Positions 1-12,012 are shown, counted from the stretch's first letter. The stretch: DNA of 64,000 bases from Gonocerus acuteangulatus (GCA_946811695.1 OX328124.1:98318547-98382546); one strand, 5' to 3'. Translations and numbers: made by a program. The notes: generated by a model from the sequence alone, not told the origin.

Positions 1-487
1 ATACAAAAAAATCGGTATAAATTAATTGGATCATGTTAATCAGAAAGGACCGATTAAGGTCCAATTAGGAATTGATTTGATTTGGTAATTGGAATGTATG
101 CATAACGTTATAATTTCTTCTTATCGTATTTTGCTATGGTTATAAATTGTAATTTGTCTCGAAATAGGTTGTTCTTATTTTCTTTGTAGACTAGAAGCGT
201 GTTCAACACAACGAGTAACTCATGAAATTGTTTAGGTGATTTTAATTATTATGATTAATTTATCAACGTTTACCTTGTAGTAGTAGTAGTAAAGTAAATT
301 TTATTTTATAAATGTACAAATAATAAGTCCTTGAGAAATTCACAATAAATTTACATAAGCTTGGATATAATCCATCAGCTAAGCGACACCACATAATATT
401 ATACACATGAAAATTAAATAAAAACAATATGAGTGATTGTAAACAATATAAAAACAAATAAATAAGTAAAACAAAAATTGATCCTCC
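1..487. other. AT-rich non-coding stretch
   Basis: No convincing coding signal, RNA gene or repeat boundary is visible. Short open frames here are low-complexity and rich in Phe, Leu, Tyr and Ile, as expected from AT-rich DNA. Confidence 0.6.
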
Positions 488-829
488 TTATTCCTGATAA
501 TCAAATTTAAAATTAATTGCCTCTTTAACGTATTGGTATAGTTTTGCGTAGTCCTGGCCGTTCAAATAGTCTATTGCTTGCGTGTGGGTTAATCTATTTT
601 TGAAGAATATGTTTAATCTTATCTCGGAGAGGATTGGGCATACAGCTAGGAAATGGATGATATCTTCGGGTTCTTTCATATTGCAAAGAGAGCAGAGGGC
701 ACTATGATCAGAACTCCAAGGCTTCCTATTCAGATTTAGGGTTTCTGTTCTGGCTCGCAGTATGGTCCTTATCATTTGAAGGCTGTTAGTGTCGTTGATA
801 TAAGACAGCTGCTTACATTCAAATTTCAA
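488..829 (-). pseudogene. LINE (non-LTR retrotransposon) C-terminal fragment
   Basis: A 113-residue open frame resembling the extreme C-terminus of arthropod non-LTR retrotransposon ORF2. What is seen: an N-terminal segment with an RTILRARTETLN pattern, then a zinc-binding-like cluster CSLCNMKEPEDIIHFLAVCP (about residues 46-65), then a tail with a YLNGQDYAKLYQYVKEA pattern. The Cys-X2-Cys ... His-X4-Cys arrangement followed by Pro and an Arg-containing helix is typical of the region after the reverse transcriptase or RNase H in Jockey-like and related LINEs. No reverse transcriptase is present upstream on the minus strand, so this is a truncated remnant. It is open to the stop but has no plausible independent function. 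The exact clade is not determined. Confidence 0.6.
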
Positions 830-3800
830 AATTTTGTAGCTTGTGTGGAATTGCGCGTTCGTTAGGCTGTCTTGTAACTTTTCTTTTTCCTGGGAGTCAA
901 TACTACCTACTATGCATTTGACGGTTGCATGTATCTTATCCTGTGGGGTTGAAAAAAAAGTTTACCTTGTCATTTTATATATTATTCTGAGAAGAATGGT
1001 AGGATACTTAGAGAAGAGACAAGTTCTCCTAGAGGCCGCAAAATACGGAGTTTAATAAGACAAGTTCGGTGGAAATCGGTTTGAACTTGGAACTTGTGAT
1101 TCCAGTTGAACAGTTTAAACTAGAGGAAGATCCGTGTCTTCGGTCTTGGATCAACCACAGGTCCTATTTTACATGTAGTTTCCGGCCCCTCTCCTACTAC
1201 AGTCTGTAATGGAACATCTAACCTTGTAATACTTGTTGCAAGTTGTTATAACATATTTTAATTGGTGTATTAGGATGGCGAATAATTTACCACTGGAGCT
1301 GTGTGAAATGTTTAAGTTTCTTTAATATCATGAAAAAAGGGTAATACTGAAGTTTACTCCTAACCGATTATTTTCAACGCATGTTTACAAATTTACGCCA
1401 GATTTCATAAACCGCATAACAGTGAACTTTAGTGCTCAATAACTTCTTTCCTGATTGAGAGCGACGTTTTTTTCACGGATTCGTGTTTATTGCATCAAAA
1501 TACGTTGTAGTGCGAAATGTGAAAATAATTCTGAGGTAGCGGTTCTGAGGAGGCTAAACTTCAGTAAGTCCGAAAAAAGAGCCCTTCACGCAGGTGCAAC
1601 ATAATGAAGGTCAAGCCTCAGAAAGTAGACAGTGTACTTAGCATTTCTCAATATTTAGTTCAAAACAACCTAAATAAATTGAAAAGAAACATGAATAGTT
1701 TTTAAATTTTTTGAATTATATTGTTTTCGGAATTTTGAGTATGCCTTACTCAATAAACTCACAAATAGTTCACATTTTTCTTCATTGATCTTGATAAAAA
1801 TACAAATGTCAACATATTTAAAGAGAAACCCCCACAATCATATCGCAGAAACCGGGTACTTCCACCGGGGCCTCTCGTGGAAGTCGTAACAATCAATGCC
1901 CGACATTTGGCCCATTAATTCAATTTGAACATAATACCTAGTAAACCCAAACTTTTTCTCACGAGGATATGATCTGATGATTTTCCTTGCGATAAACTAA
2001 AATATAGGCCAGCACGAGCAAAATATAATGCGTTTTTGGAGTAAACCCCCACTTATAAAAATTAAATTCCAGCAAAAAAATATTTTTAAATAGAAAGTTT
2101 GCTACTGAAATGGCAGCAGGGTATGTGAATGGCGAACAGTTTCGAACAAATTTAATATTTCTTAGTTGATTTTATTTCTATCTGTGTAACACAGTTATTG
2201 AGATATCCCACTCCAAGAAATGGGAATTTACCCACAAAATAAATAAATAAACATATTAGTATATTTAGTGCCACTTGTTAGGCTAATAGCGTTGCCAATA
2301 TTTAAATTGGTTAATAATGTATGTAAGAAAGCCATTTTTATAGATTTATGTCATGTGAAGTATACATAATGAAAACAGTTCCCATCAAAAGAAGCAATTT
2401 CGGTAAGACAAACAACAAAGAATAATAAAAGGAAATCTCTTTTCAAAGGAATTTCAGCGGAATGGCATTATTTCGCTTGAAGTACTTTCCGTTTTCAGAA
2501 AAGGCTACATAGAGAATCGAGCAACGCGGCGAATGGCTTCTGAGAAAAAGCTAGAAAGAGCAACTAAATTGCGAGAAACCACTTAATGGGGTTATTTTAT
2601 AGAGTAGAATAAAAGGGACCACCATTGCATAAAATAAAACACATAAAGGAATCCCCAATTCACTGGAAACATTCTAATTTTCCTGGAAAAGTCGCAACAC
2701 GAGATGGTGTTTAATTTTTATGGGTATTTGTTGGTTCACTCACAAGAGGATTTCGTTAATTTAGCCCAGCAAAATTACCAAGGAAATTCAAAAGGTTACA
2801 GAAACTAATTTAAAATTTTCAGAATTCTGAAAGGTACTTAATAATTATTTTATAAATAATGATAAAAGGATTCATTTTCTCCTTAGTACCAATATACATT
2901 AATTATATTAAAAATACACATACAGGTGTATATATAATATATAACACACCGAGTCCATTATCTGTAATAGCTGCCTGCTTCCAAAAAAAAATTAATAATT
3001 TATGACATTTTGTAACTATGCTCTAATTAATGTTTGCTCAAACTTGTCAAATGAGTTTATGAACAGCACGTTTTACATCTCCGTCGTTTTAAAAGTTCAT
3101 TCTCCTGAGTATTTTATCGTTATATTTCATACTTTACCATTTAGAGATTCCACTATACCCTGAACCACATTACAAGCATTGTTTCTAGAAAAGAAAGGTC
3201 CTTTCTTTTGCTTCTCAGAGTATTAAAATTACCGAAAAATGGCATTGAAATATAAGTTTGCTTTGCAGATCATGAGCAGCCGACGTATAAGGAATAACAA
3301 AATATGAAAAAGTATAAATGCTATTTACTAACAATTAAATAATGAAGTGAAGATACAACTGAATATTCAAGCGGTGGGTGTGATTATAGGACTGTGAAAG
3401 CAAACAAGGTATGATGGCGGGAGCGAGAAAGGTTGCTACTACATGCGGAGAGCTCACAGATAAACATTCGCAGCCACACAATAAAATCATGATTACTAAA
3501 AAAACAACAACAAAGAAACGAAACCACACGTAAAATTTAAAAGAAGGAATATGCGAGTAGAAATATTTTTTGGGTGATATGTGTGTATTTACGCATTGAA
3601 AACAAAAATAATTCAACTATTGACCAAATAAAAAGCCCATTCCTCTAACAACATTGAAAAATATCGATATAAATTAGGTTGTATTCATATATATGTGTTT
3701 ATTCGAATACAGTGATACATTCAAAATCTCATGAAAACTATGAGAATCTTGAGTGTCGTTTCCCCAATATAAATTCAGAACAAGACGTTGCTATTTATAC

Positions 3801-4490
3801 AAGGCTCTTTTAATGTGAAAACATAATTATTTTAGAGAGCATATAATCTAAGCAACAGGATTTAAGGGATAGTGCTAAATTTCGAATTCAAAATGTAACT
3901 AATTTTCTCCAATATATGAATAACAAATAAATCAATATTTTTCAATTCTTTATGTCATAAGTTTTATGTTAACAAAAAAATATAAGTTTGTAAGTAACAA
4001 AAAAAAAAAAAAGTGGCGACGCTGTGTCTGACAGCCCATAGTCTGCAGGTGGCAATTTTTAAACTAAAACAAAAGACTAAAATTAGTACAAAAGAAGAAG
4101 GTTAAATCTAGTAAACTACGTTCGATTTTTAAGAAATATTAATTTTTTGAAAATGGTAAACAATTCTTCATTTTCTATTAAATCGGTCAATGTATCGGGA
4201 CTTTAGTTGAAAAATCGAATTTTTGGCACATTTATTATAATTATTATTTATTTGTTTGTGTTTCGCTTTATGGCAATGTTCACCTCAGATTATGTATAAT
4301 ACACATGTAATGTATAATAACATATTATGTTATTGAAACACATTTCTGTTACGTTATTGCCTATATATTTATATTATGTACTGTAAGTATTATTACATTG
4401 CATTATATTAACTTATTTTCTATATATTTACGTTATCTATACGTTACTAGATAGACACATAAACGGTCTTGGATATATATACATATATAT

Positions 4491-4521
<31 letters not shown>

Positions 4522-6120
4522 TAATCAAGGAAGAATTTAAACTAATAAAAAAAGGAATGGTAAAAAAAAAGTTGCAAGGTCCAAAAAAAATGTCCACAGT
4601 ATTTCAGCTCAAGCCAAGTAGTTTCGTTGTATATAACGTAGGCCATTAAAGAACACTTGCATATATGATTTCTTTTTGCAGCACCTTTTACCCTACTTAT
4701 AAATATTTAAAAACGTTTGTAGCATTTCTTCATACCGTTCTTGCCCTCGATCACATTTAGAATCTCCTAATTCAGTAATACAACATTATTTCACATTTTG
4801 ACCTACATGTTTCAAGGCCTCACCAGGGTCCATGAGAATCACTTGCTACTCATATTAAACATTTTGTCTTAGTACAAAAATGAAATAAAGTGAAACAAAA
4901 AGAAAAACGAGGTGTTACTTCTTCTAGTGATGTACGACCAAACAAAAACGCTTTCATAGCAATAAGGATGTAACAGTTTCGCTATTGATACCCCATGAAG
5001 ATATTTAGAGGCAGAAATTTGTACGGTCGAGTAGTAGGGGGAGAAGTTGTCTGCCCTTAGGGTTACTCGCACTATCCTGATAGGGTCTATGTAGTACATA
5101 GTGCTACAAGGTCACACCAGCTGCCATATTCGATCAAACACTGCAATTCCATCATGCCTTGGGTTGACATGGGCAAAGTTTATATCTACAGAACCGATTG
5201 TAAATAAATTATAATACAAAAAAATTATGTATTCATTAATATCCTTTGATTATTGATGAAGAGTTGTCGAATTTCGAAAACAGTCGTCCGCTTATTGCCG
5301 AAATTTAGAACAATCTAGCAAAACATAATAAAGACATTGATCGTTCATGGGTTCCTTCTCACGTGGGTATTGAATGAACGAATGAACGAATAAAATAAAT
5401 ATATTGCTCTAATATGTACATATATTACTGAAATAATTTATTCAAATTTCAATAAGCTTAGGCTGAAGGGGTAATTTGAATACGCAGTGTGATAAAATGC
5501 TGAATTAGAAGCATAAAAATTACTAAAAGTATCACTCCTCTATCACCAATGAAAATAAATAGCCAAAAAACAATAGAACTAAAACGATATCTGACTTATA
5601 AATATATTAAATAATATAAATCAAAACATAAAATAAATAATATAATAGCTGAATTCATGGATTGAAAAATGACTGCACTTATTAATGGCGTCGAAGCTCT
5701 TGAAGAGTATTTCCCCATTTCTCGCATTCATAACTTTCAATAATTATTCTTGGGTAGGTAAAGGATGATTTGCCATAATACTGTAATGCTAGAAAGTTGG
5801 TATTTTGAATTGGCTTATAGCTCCCTTGCTGGACGGACAAGGGAGTCCCAGATCGTTACCTGTCGGAGGCTAGTAGGGTGGGTTCATTAAACTCCATAAA
5901 TCAAGAAGCATTCTAGGAGAGCTGACAGATATTTGGCCGAGGTCCCATGCTTTTACGATTTTAATTACATTTGGAGTTAAAGAAGTATTGGAAAAGGTTT
6001 ATTTTCCCTCCTAGCTGTGTCCAAATCATCCCTTGACTTAGCATCACCTCAACAGATCTCTTCATCTCATTTAGTATTTTTGTTCTAGCTGGCTAAAAAA
6101 CGGAGAGATTTAAATGAAAT
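830..6120. other. Long AT-rich intergenic stretch
   Basis: About 5.3 kb without a supportable gene. Open frames at 3335-3616 and 4869-5099 (minus) show no domain motif. A poly(A) run lies near 3999-4012 and a TA microsatellite at 4472-4522. Around 4800-4840 a sequence reading, on the minus strand, GGTGAGGCCTTGAAACATGT resembles the arms of the palindromes at 9056-9243 and 30880-31420, so it may be a decayed relative of that family. Confidence 0.5.
4472..4522. repeat. TA microsatellite
   Basis: Imperfect (TA)n run with a few CA and GT interruptions. No flanking element could be delimited. Confidence 0.9.
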
Positions 6121-6126
6121 TGGGTA

Positions 6127-6186
6127 TTATTCCTTTACTAATGGCATTCGGGAGCCGTGTTAAGAAGACGCAGTTCCTGCGAGTCG
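6127..6186 (-). repeat. 5' end of Helentron-like repeat
   Basis: On the minus strand this begins AAAAGTCCGACTCGCAGGAA and continues with a diverged form of the family's TTAGCGCGGTTCC block, then ATGCCATTAGTAAAGGAATA. The same order is found at 10316, 16106 and 59314 (plus) and at about 44178 (minus). Only the 5' part is recognisable here. Confidence 0.6.
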
Positions 6187-6319
6187 GACTTTTGTTTAGT
6201 TCTGATCCGACTAACAGGTCTTTTTTTTGTTTAATCATTTGATATTATACCAATGCCAATCTTAATTGATACGATTTTCAGGCAGACGTAATTCAAATTA
6301 AAAAAAAAAAAAATCGTTA

Positions 6320-6322
<3 letters not shown>

Positions 6323-6356
<34 letters not shown>

Positions 6357-6420
6357 CGACGAAAATACTCGAACCCACCATCTCCCGCAAGAGAAACAAA
6401 GGCGTTAGCCATTAGACCAT
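6323..6420 (-). mobile_element. tRNA-derived SINE family 1, short copy
   Basis: Read on the minus strand it has a tRNA-like head with an A-box-like TGGTCTAATGGCTAACGC and a B-box-like GGTGGGTTCGAGT, followed directly by about 31 A residues (T on the plus strand, 6323-6353). The tRNA-unrelated body present in the full copy at 7193-7385 is missing, so this is internally shortened or an early-terminated copy. Target duplications are not obvious. Confidence 0.7.
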
Positions 6421-6882
6421 TTATATGTATACAAGATGTACAATATGTATACATAGACCTATGCCAAGAGATATAACTGCTTTTGACCCTCATGATGATT
6501 TTTAGCAATTGTAATAAATTCGTGATGACATTTAAAGAAATATGATGTTTTTTATTTCATTTAATAATTATTTCTGGTGCTAAATTAGTCAAGTCTACTG
6601 TTGGAAGAGATGTAGTGAGAAGGGATTAGTGCTGGAGGTGCAAGCGTTTGTTTAAGTTTATGTTGATTTTCCGGGCTGTTAGAGCTTCCTCTATTGTTTG
6701 TAAGTTCATCGCCGTGTCTGGGGTCTCCCGGATCAGATACGGATGGAGGTTCAGCTAGTTTACTAACAGTTTACTCAGCAATTACTATTTTAACGTTTGT
6801 ATTAACAAGCTCTATATGCTTTCATTTGCTCTCTGGCATAGAAGGGTGTTACTATTTAATTTATGATTTAGCTTTGCATGAA

Positions 6883-7178
6883 TCAATTTAAACGTTTTGG
6901 TGAAAAAAACCCTACACACAGAAACTTAAAAAGTAACATGTTTGATCCTCTTATAATGTTGTTGTAACGCTTATAATTTAGGCTGTTATACTCGTAATTA
7001 TAATTTACTATATATGCAATATTTTTGGTGTATATTTTTGTGTTTTTAAGATATTTGATTATTGCTTCAATATATTGCCTGTTATCAGTTAGAAGTTCAG
7101 TCAGGTTCCAAGCATATTCAAGTCCATTGCGAATATCGTATTTCAGTTTTATTGTCGAATAACTACAGAAGGAACAGG
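6883..7178 (-). pseudogene. Possible LINE C-terminal tail, cut by a SINE
   Basis: An open frame with a NLTELLTDNRQYIEAIIKYL pattern followed by KNTKIYTK. This loosely resembles the tail that follows the zinc-binding cluster in several non-LTR retrotransposons. The SINE at 7193-7385 is inserted immediately upstream on the minus strand and would have separated any preceding coding sequence. There is no catalytic domain here; the assignment rests on weak pattern similarity and may be wrong. Confidence 0.25.
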
Positions 7179-7192
7179 TATTAACCACAGTT

Positions 7193-7385
7193 GTTTTTTT
7201 TTTTTTTTTTTTTTTTTTTTACGGTGCATCTACGTCTAGGTCATTAGCGCCGACATCCAGGGTGCAGCGAGGAATTTTACCAGCGAGCCGTGGGATGATA
7301 AAATTCCTGCCGGAGGTTGGGAATCGAACCCACCATCTCCCGCTTATGAATCCAAGGCGCTAGCCATTAGACCACGGGAGACCCC
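7193..7385 (-). mobile_element. Complete tRNA-derived SINE (family 1) with 14-bp TSD
   Basis: On the minus strand: a tRNA-like head (A box within GGTCTAATGGCTAGC, B box within GGGTTCGATTCC), a tRNA-unrelated body of about 95 bp containing CCGGCAGGAATTTTATCATC and ending GACGTAGATGCACCGT, then poly(A) (T run on plus, about 7194-7220). The direct repeat TATTAACCACAGTT flanks it exactly (7179-7192 and 7386-7399), proving retroposition by target-primed reverse transcription. The head is closest in layout to a tRNA-Glu/Asp-like molecule but does not fold into a standard anticodon arm, so it is not a tRNA gene. This copy defines the family used for the other fragments in the window. Confidence 0.92.
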
Positions 7386-7698
7386 TATTAACCACAGTTA
7401 TACAAAAAGACTAGATGTGATGGAATTTTTGAGTATATTTTATGGTATTAGGATCACAACTCCGAATAGAAACAGTAAAAAGAACTAAACTTTTTTTAGG
7501 GTTACTAAAATATGGTATTTAATGTTTATTTTATTGATCAAGGGAACTCAAGGTAAATAAATGAGATAAAATAGACATTCAATACAATTAATTAGAGAAG
7601 TATATAGTTTCTCTTCTGGTCAGCTGATATCTCATTAAATATTCAATTAGTAGTGTAAATTAATCAAAGATCCCCGGGTGGCAAGAGCACTGGTAATG

Positions 7699-7798
7699 AG
7701 AGGGCTGGTAGAGAGAGCTAGAGAGTGAAAACTGGAGAGGGAAACAGAGAGAGTGAGAGTGAGAGTTAGAGAGAGATTGAAAGAGAATAGCGGAGGGA
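7699..7798. repeat. GA-rich purine tract
   Basis: A roughly 100-bp degenerate (GAGA)n polypurine stretch dominated by AGAGAG and GTGAGA units. Just downstream (7832-7853) CTGTGGCTGTCAGCCGCAGA can form a short hairpin. No gene is associated. The remainder of 7400-8170 shows nothing recognisable. Confidence 0.8.
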
Positions 7799-8171
7799 TA
7801 CACCGTTAATATCGAGATGGGTAGTTCGATCGTCTGTGGCTGTCAGCCGCAGACCTCAACCCCAAGGTAAAATTCATTGAGGAGCAGCTGTGGTGGTTGA
7901 GCCACCCCTAATGTACAAGGGTTGAGTGGATTTGACAGAGCTCTATAGTTCGGCCAGTTATACCCAATCCATGGATGGATGGATGTCCTTTCCCTTTTAC
8001 CAGTCTTTCCTCAAGTGTTTTTGGAGGAATTTCACTAGTCGACAATTCTCACAATTCCAGCATTTCACATAACTTAGAGCGAATCTTTTTTTAATTAGAT
8101 GCTGAGAAGGGACAAGCTAATTACATTTAGAATATTTTCGGAACAACTTAACATAAAATAATTAGATATGC

Positions 8172-8199
8172 GAGTGCTATTGGCCTCGGCAGTCGATGC

Positions 8200-8236
<37 letters not shown>
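8172..8236 (+). mobile_element. SINE family 1, 5'-truncated 3' end
   Basis: The segment GTGCTATTGGCCTCGGCAGT then CGATGCACAT followed by 33 A residues matches the 3' end of the complete SINE at 7193-7385 (GGCGCTAATGACCTAGACGT then AGATGCACCGT plus A tail), with substitutions. Only about 30 bp of body remain, as expected from 5' truncation during reverse transcription. Confidence 0.65.
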
Positions 8237-8239
<3 letters not shown>

Positions 8240-8373
8240 TTCCTGCTAGAGATTTATGAAGGCATAGAAATATTTGTAACTATCTGATTACCCGTGCTTC
8301 GTCAAGGCAGATAAGTAGTTATTTTATTGCGTTAATAAGCAAAATTAACGCTACTATATTATTTTTACAGTTT

Positions 8374-8998
8374 ACTAGCTGTTACCCAGTGTGCCATGCT
8401 ACACCTACTTTCTCTCTATGACGCTCCCCGTATCAATATCTGCTTGATACCTAGTTGTCTATACCCAGTTAAGAAAATCGGTCAAACGATTTGAATTTGT
8501 TTTAGTTCACAATAATAGCGGCAGAGGCCAGCACAAAAGCACTTCATCTAACAGCCGACAGAGGCCAGTAGCAGAGCCTGCGAGAAGATAGCTCTTTTGC
8601 AAAGAATAGCCAGCGCTCCTTAGACAGTGACTGTTGAAATAAAATTGAAATAAACTGCATTACATGATTATATAATGATGTAAAGCCATCATTCTAATTA
8701 TCAGGAACATCAATAAATAAATTTGAGACATTATTCAAAATGGCTGTCGATTCAAAATGGCCGTCACAATCTGAATGGTTCAGTGTAGCCAATTTTTCTT
8801 GAACAAAACTTTTGACCTTTTAACCAAATTTTGAAATTTGACTGTTTTGACCTAGCCTAGGAGATTTCTCGTATCAAGACCTACCTGTGTGCCAAGTTTG
8901 GTCAAAATCGGTCAAACGGTTTAGATTTGTATAAGGAACAAACAAACAGAAAAACAGACAGACACGTGATTTTTATATATATATATATATATAGATTA
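8374..8998 (+). mobile_element. TA-ended dispersed repeat (family T), copy 1
   Basis: Starts ACTAGCTGTTACCCAGTGTG, then GCCATGCTACACCTAC, and ends with GACACGTGATTTTTATATAT followed by AGATTA. Near the 3' end it carries the phrase CCAAGTTTGGTCAAAATCGG and a (CAGA)-rich segment. The same ends recur at 21698-22239 and 35403-36331 on the opposite strand. It has no open frame. The layout is like short non-autonomous repeats common in arthropod genomes, but I cannot assign a class. Copy 1 contains extra internal sequence (about 8520-8780) not seen in the others. Confidence 0.65.
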
Positions 8999-9055
8999 TA
9001 GCACGGTTCCCGTCATACTATAAGTTATTCATCAATTGATAAGTAATCAAAGTAT

Positions 9056-9243
9056 AATGCAATATTTTTCAGGCGGAAGGTCAATAAAAGAGAATTAACA
9101 CAGTCAATTCATTTATTTGTTCTTGCTCTACATGTTTCACACCTCAGGTGCCTCGGGTGTGAAACATGTAGAGCAAGAACATATAAATGAATTGACTGTG
9201 TTAATTCTCTTTTATTGACCTTCCGCCTGAAAAATATTGCATT
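9056..9243. repeat. Near-perfect 188-bp palindrome
   Basis: Left arm from AATGCAATATTTTTCAGGCG runs to CTACATGTTTCACACC; the right arm is its reverse complement with only small differences, and the centre is about ten bases. The same arm sequence forms the centre of the larger inverted repeat at 30880-31420, so this is a mobile or template-switch-derived unit and not a chance hairpin. No coding potential. Confidence 0.9.
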
Positions 9244-9285
9244 GAAGAAGATTGGGTCACTATACAATATAAATACAAAGTATAA

Positions 9286-9925
9286 TGTTTCTTGCCATTG
9301 GGGAACTCCGGACCAGATTCAGGAAACACACAACGTAGAGATAAACCGTCATCTATAAGTTAGCAGTAACAGCAGTTTAGCCAGTAAAGGATAAAATTCG
9401 TTGTCAATAATATATGTACGTTAAAATTTTAAATTTCCAAGATCTCATTTGGAAACACCTATTATATTTGCTAGCATTACCAAGAAGTGTTCTTACTGGG
9501 GATGCTGATGGGTGAGGAGGCTGTGCAAGGGTTTGGGATATTATTACCTCGGAAAGACCATCACCAGGTATAGGATCAACTCTATGAAGGACAAAATCGC
9601 AGTTTATCTCTTGTAATTTAAGGATTAACATCATAGTTGAAATAAACCGTAAATAAAAAAAATATTATGAAATAGATACAATACGGTAAGAGCTGACCTT
9701 TTATCGTCGTAGCAACGCATGCTGTCTAGGCTTACCTGCTCTAACCAACTAAAAATTCAAACCCCTTTAAAAATTTAATTACCAAAAAATCCTTTCTTAG
9801 CGAGTGTTTACGTCGTAAAGGGAGTCTCCATAGAAAATTTCAAATTCTTCTGTCAAGTGGTTTGGGCTGGGCGATGATAGGTCAGTCAGTGAGTGAGTGG
9901 TATTTGACAAATATATAGTAGATGA
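9286..9925 (+). repeat. Dispersed repeat family X, uninterrupted copy
   Basis: Begins ATAATGTTTCTTGCCATTGG and ends around GAGTGAGTGGTATTTGACAA. A second copy lies at 36768-37150 plus 42763-42960, interrupted there by the BEL element. Its first part shares TCGTTGTCAATAATA..TGTACGTTAAA with the 3' region of SINE family 2 (see 54425-54661). Here the site corresponding to the BEL insertion reads GGTAAGAGCTGACC near 9690, giving an empty-site reference. No protein-coding signal. Confidence 0.8.
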
Positions 9926-10007
9926 AATTTCCTATAATGTCCTGTTCATAAATGTATAATTATCAAAACAGGGCAAGAAATTTAGATATTTTTTAGGATA
10001 TTTTTGG

Positions 10008-10077
10008 GGCGAGGTTAGCTCAGTAGTAGAGCACTGGACTCATGTGCTGGAGGACCTGAGTTCAAATCCCGAGCAAG
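10008..10077 (+). mobile_element. tRNA-like pseudogene or SINE head
   Basis: Contains AGGTTAGCTCAGTAGTAGAG (A-box-like with a good D stem) and ACCTGAGTTCAAATCCCGAG (B-box-like), spaced as in a tRNA, followed by a T6 run at about 10087. The presumptive anticodon arm (CTGG ... CTGG) does not pair and the acceptor ends do not match, so it is not a functional tRNA. It may be the head of another SINE family, but no defined tail was found. Confidence 0.55.
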
Positions 10078-10315
10078 CACTAAAGATTTTTTAACGAAAA
10101 ACTAAGGCATTCAAACTTTTCCAGGATATTTTATTCATTTTTAATAAATTTTAACATTTCTTAAGTATGGGAAATTATAGAATGTTAAATTTCAGTTCTC
10201 ATGAAAAGAAGTACAAAACAAAATATACTTTTTAAACGATAAACATTATGATATTGGCAGCGTATGTTGTTCTGGGTATTATGCAATGGTTTAATATTTT
10301 CATATTATTAAAAGA

Positions 10316-10630
10316 AAAATCCGACTCGCAGGAACTGCGTCATCTTAGCGCGGTTCCCTTAAAAACTCTAATGCTATTAGTAAAGGAATAGTAGCAGTTA
10401 TTGGTTGGATTTGATCTTTTGTGAAAAATATAAAATTACATCTCAAAGAGATGGAGGATTTATGGCGCTACAACAGGATACTGACAGTATTCTAAGCGGA
10501 AATTACTCCACCCTCTGCCACAGCGTTCGCTCTTGGAAACATTAGAACATTGTTTCACATTTTCTTGCTTTGTTTTACTAAAATAATAATTTTACTGTTA
10601 AATGCTAAAGAAAAGCAACAGCAACAAGTA
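10316..10630 (+). repeat. Helentron-like repeat, 5' part
   Basis: Starts with AAATCCGACTCGCAGGAACT then GCGTCATCTTAGCGCGGTTCC, followed by TATTAGTAAAGGAATAGTAG and GGATTTGATCTTTTGTG. The order and spacing match the copy at 16106 for about 300 bp (including CAACAGGA..CTGACAGTAT and the downstream TTTTACTAAAATAATAA-like block). The 3' end is missing. Confidence 0.65.
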
Positions 10631-10639
10631 GATACAAAC

Positions 10640-11826
10640 GAATATAAATGCTCTGCTAAATCTTACATTAATTTTAATTTTTATGTGCATTGTACAATTT
10701 ATTTTATAAAAACTAATAGCAGCTCTAAATGTCTGATCAGGTACCTATAACAATGCCAATAAAGTCTTTCTTTTACTTAATGGCTTCCTATTATTTAAGT
10801 ATTATGATATTAACCTACATTGTGGAATCTTGTTTCAGCTCAAAATTTATCTAAAATGAAATTGTGGAGTCATTTTGCGGGATAATCCCTAGGCCTGGGA
10901 GTAAATTCACTTTAACAGGCGCTCTTGAAATAGTCTCTAATTCAGTTAGAACTTTAATTAAATTTCAAGAGAATGAATCTCTCAAGGCCTATTATTCCGG
11001 AAGGCCTGGGGGAGATGGATTGTCTCAGTCATACAAGGATAACGAGTGTTCTGAGGCAAATCTGAATTGATCACATTTTAAATCAACTTTTTCTTATACT
11101 CAAACTTTACATTTACAACGATTGCTGTGTTCGTGTACCGATGTTATTTGGTTACGATAGTCGTCAATAATAATATAATATTCTCGGATCGAAATCAAAT
11201 TTGACAGAAAAAAAAAATAAATATAAGATTTTTTCATTAGAGGTCACTGATGAAAAAATGTTTTATTTTGTTGTCAAAGTCAGTCATTTATTTTATGGGA
11301 ACATTTCAGATTATTGACCTGGTTGTAAAATGTACATAGTTTATTTTTTTGTAGAGATGTGTTGTTTAAATACTTATTTTTTTCAATAAAACGTAAGCAT
11401 TTAAACATTATACATAGGAATCTTGTCAATGAAGTCCAAGGCATCCTAATTCTGAAATTAAATTGCGGGAAATAATCAGGCGCAGAAACCTGAGACCATC
11501 AATACCTATGTGTCATGCGGGTGAAATATTCGGCGAACTTCGGTGTTAGAGAATAAATTAATCATTACTTTTGCAAACCATCCTCCCATTGCAATACGGT
11601 TGGAAAAAAACCATCCGATAAGTATAATCACCACTCATTAAATAATGTCGTTTGCAGATTTATTTAATCCTTTGGAACTAACTGAATTTCCCAAGGAACC
11701 AACTTCAGATTAACATTAAGCAGTCTTCAATCAGGAGAAGAAATTATCCAAATGTAGAAAGAATCAGTATTTAAACAGATAATATTATTAAACATTCTTC
11801 AGAAACTGTCTCTTAACCCACCGTTA
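10640..11826. other. AT-rich non-coding stretch
   Basis: Contains a 68-residue open frame (10864-11070, plus) without recognisable motif or upstream context. Otherwise nothing supportable. Confidence 0.5.
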
Positions 11827-12012
11827 GTGGTGCTCACCTGAGAGGTGCATACTTTTTTTATTTTTTGGATTACGTTTGGCAGCCGTGTTTTAGCGGGCTC
11901 TCCGCTTTAGTATCTTCCGGATTTCCGTTTTTCTACCGGCCAGTCGCATTGACGCCTTGTGACCTCATCATTGTCAGTGGCTGCCCTCGTCACCTCTCAG
12001 GTGCCGCGCCAC
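11827..12012. mobile_element. Candidate MITE with CACCTGAGAGGTG ends
   Basis: A 186-bp segment bounded by imperfect inverted repeats: left GTGGTGCTCACCTGAGAGGT, right the complement of GTGGCGCGGCACCTGAGAGG. The interior is more GC-rich than the surroundings. A target duplication is not apparent, so the boundaries and class remain uncertain. Confidence 0.35.

Noticed and set aside
10008..10077. Functional tRNA gene
   Set aside because: A and B boxes are good, but the anticodon and acceptor stems do not pair.
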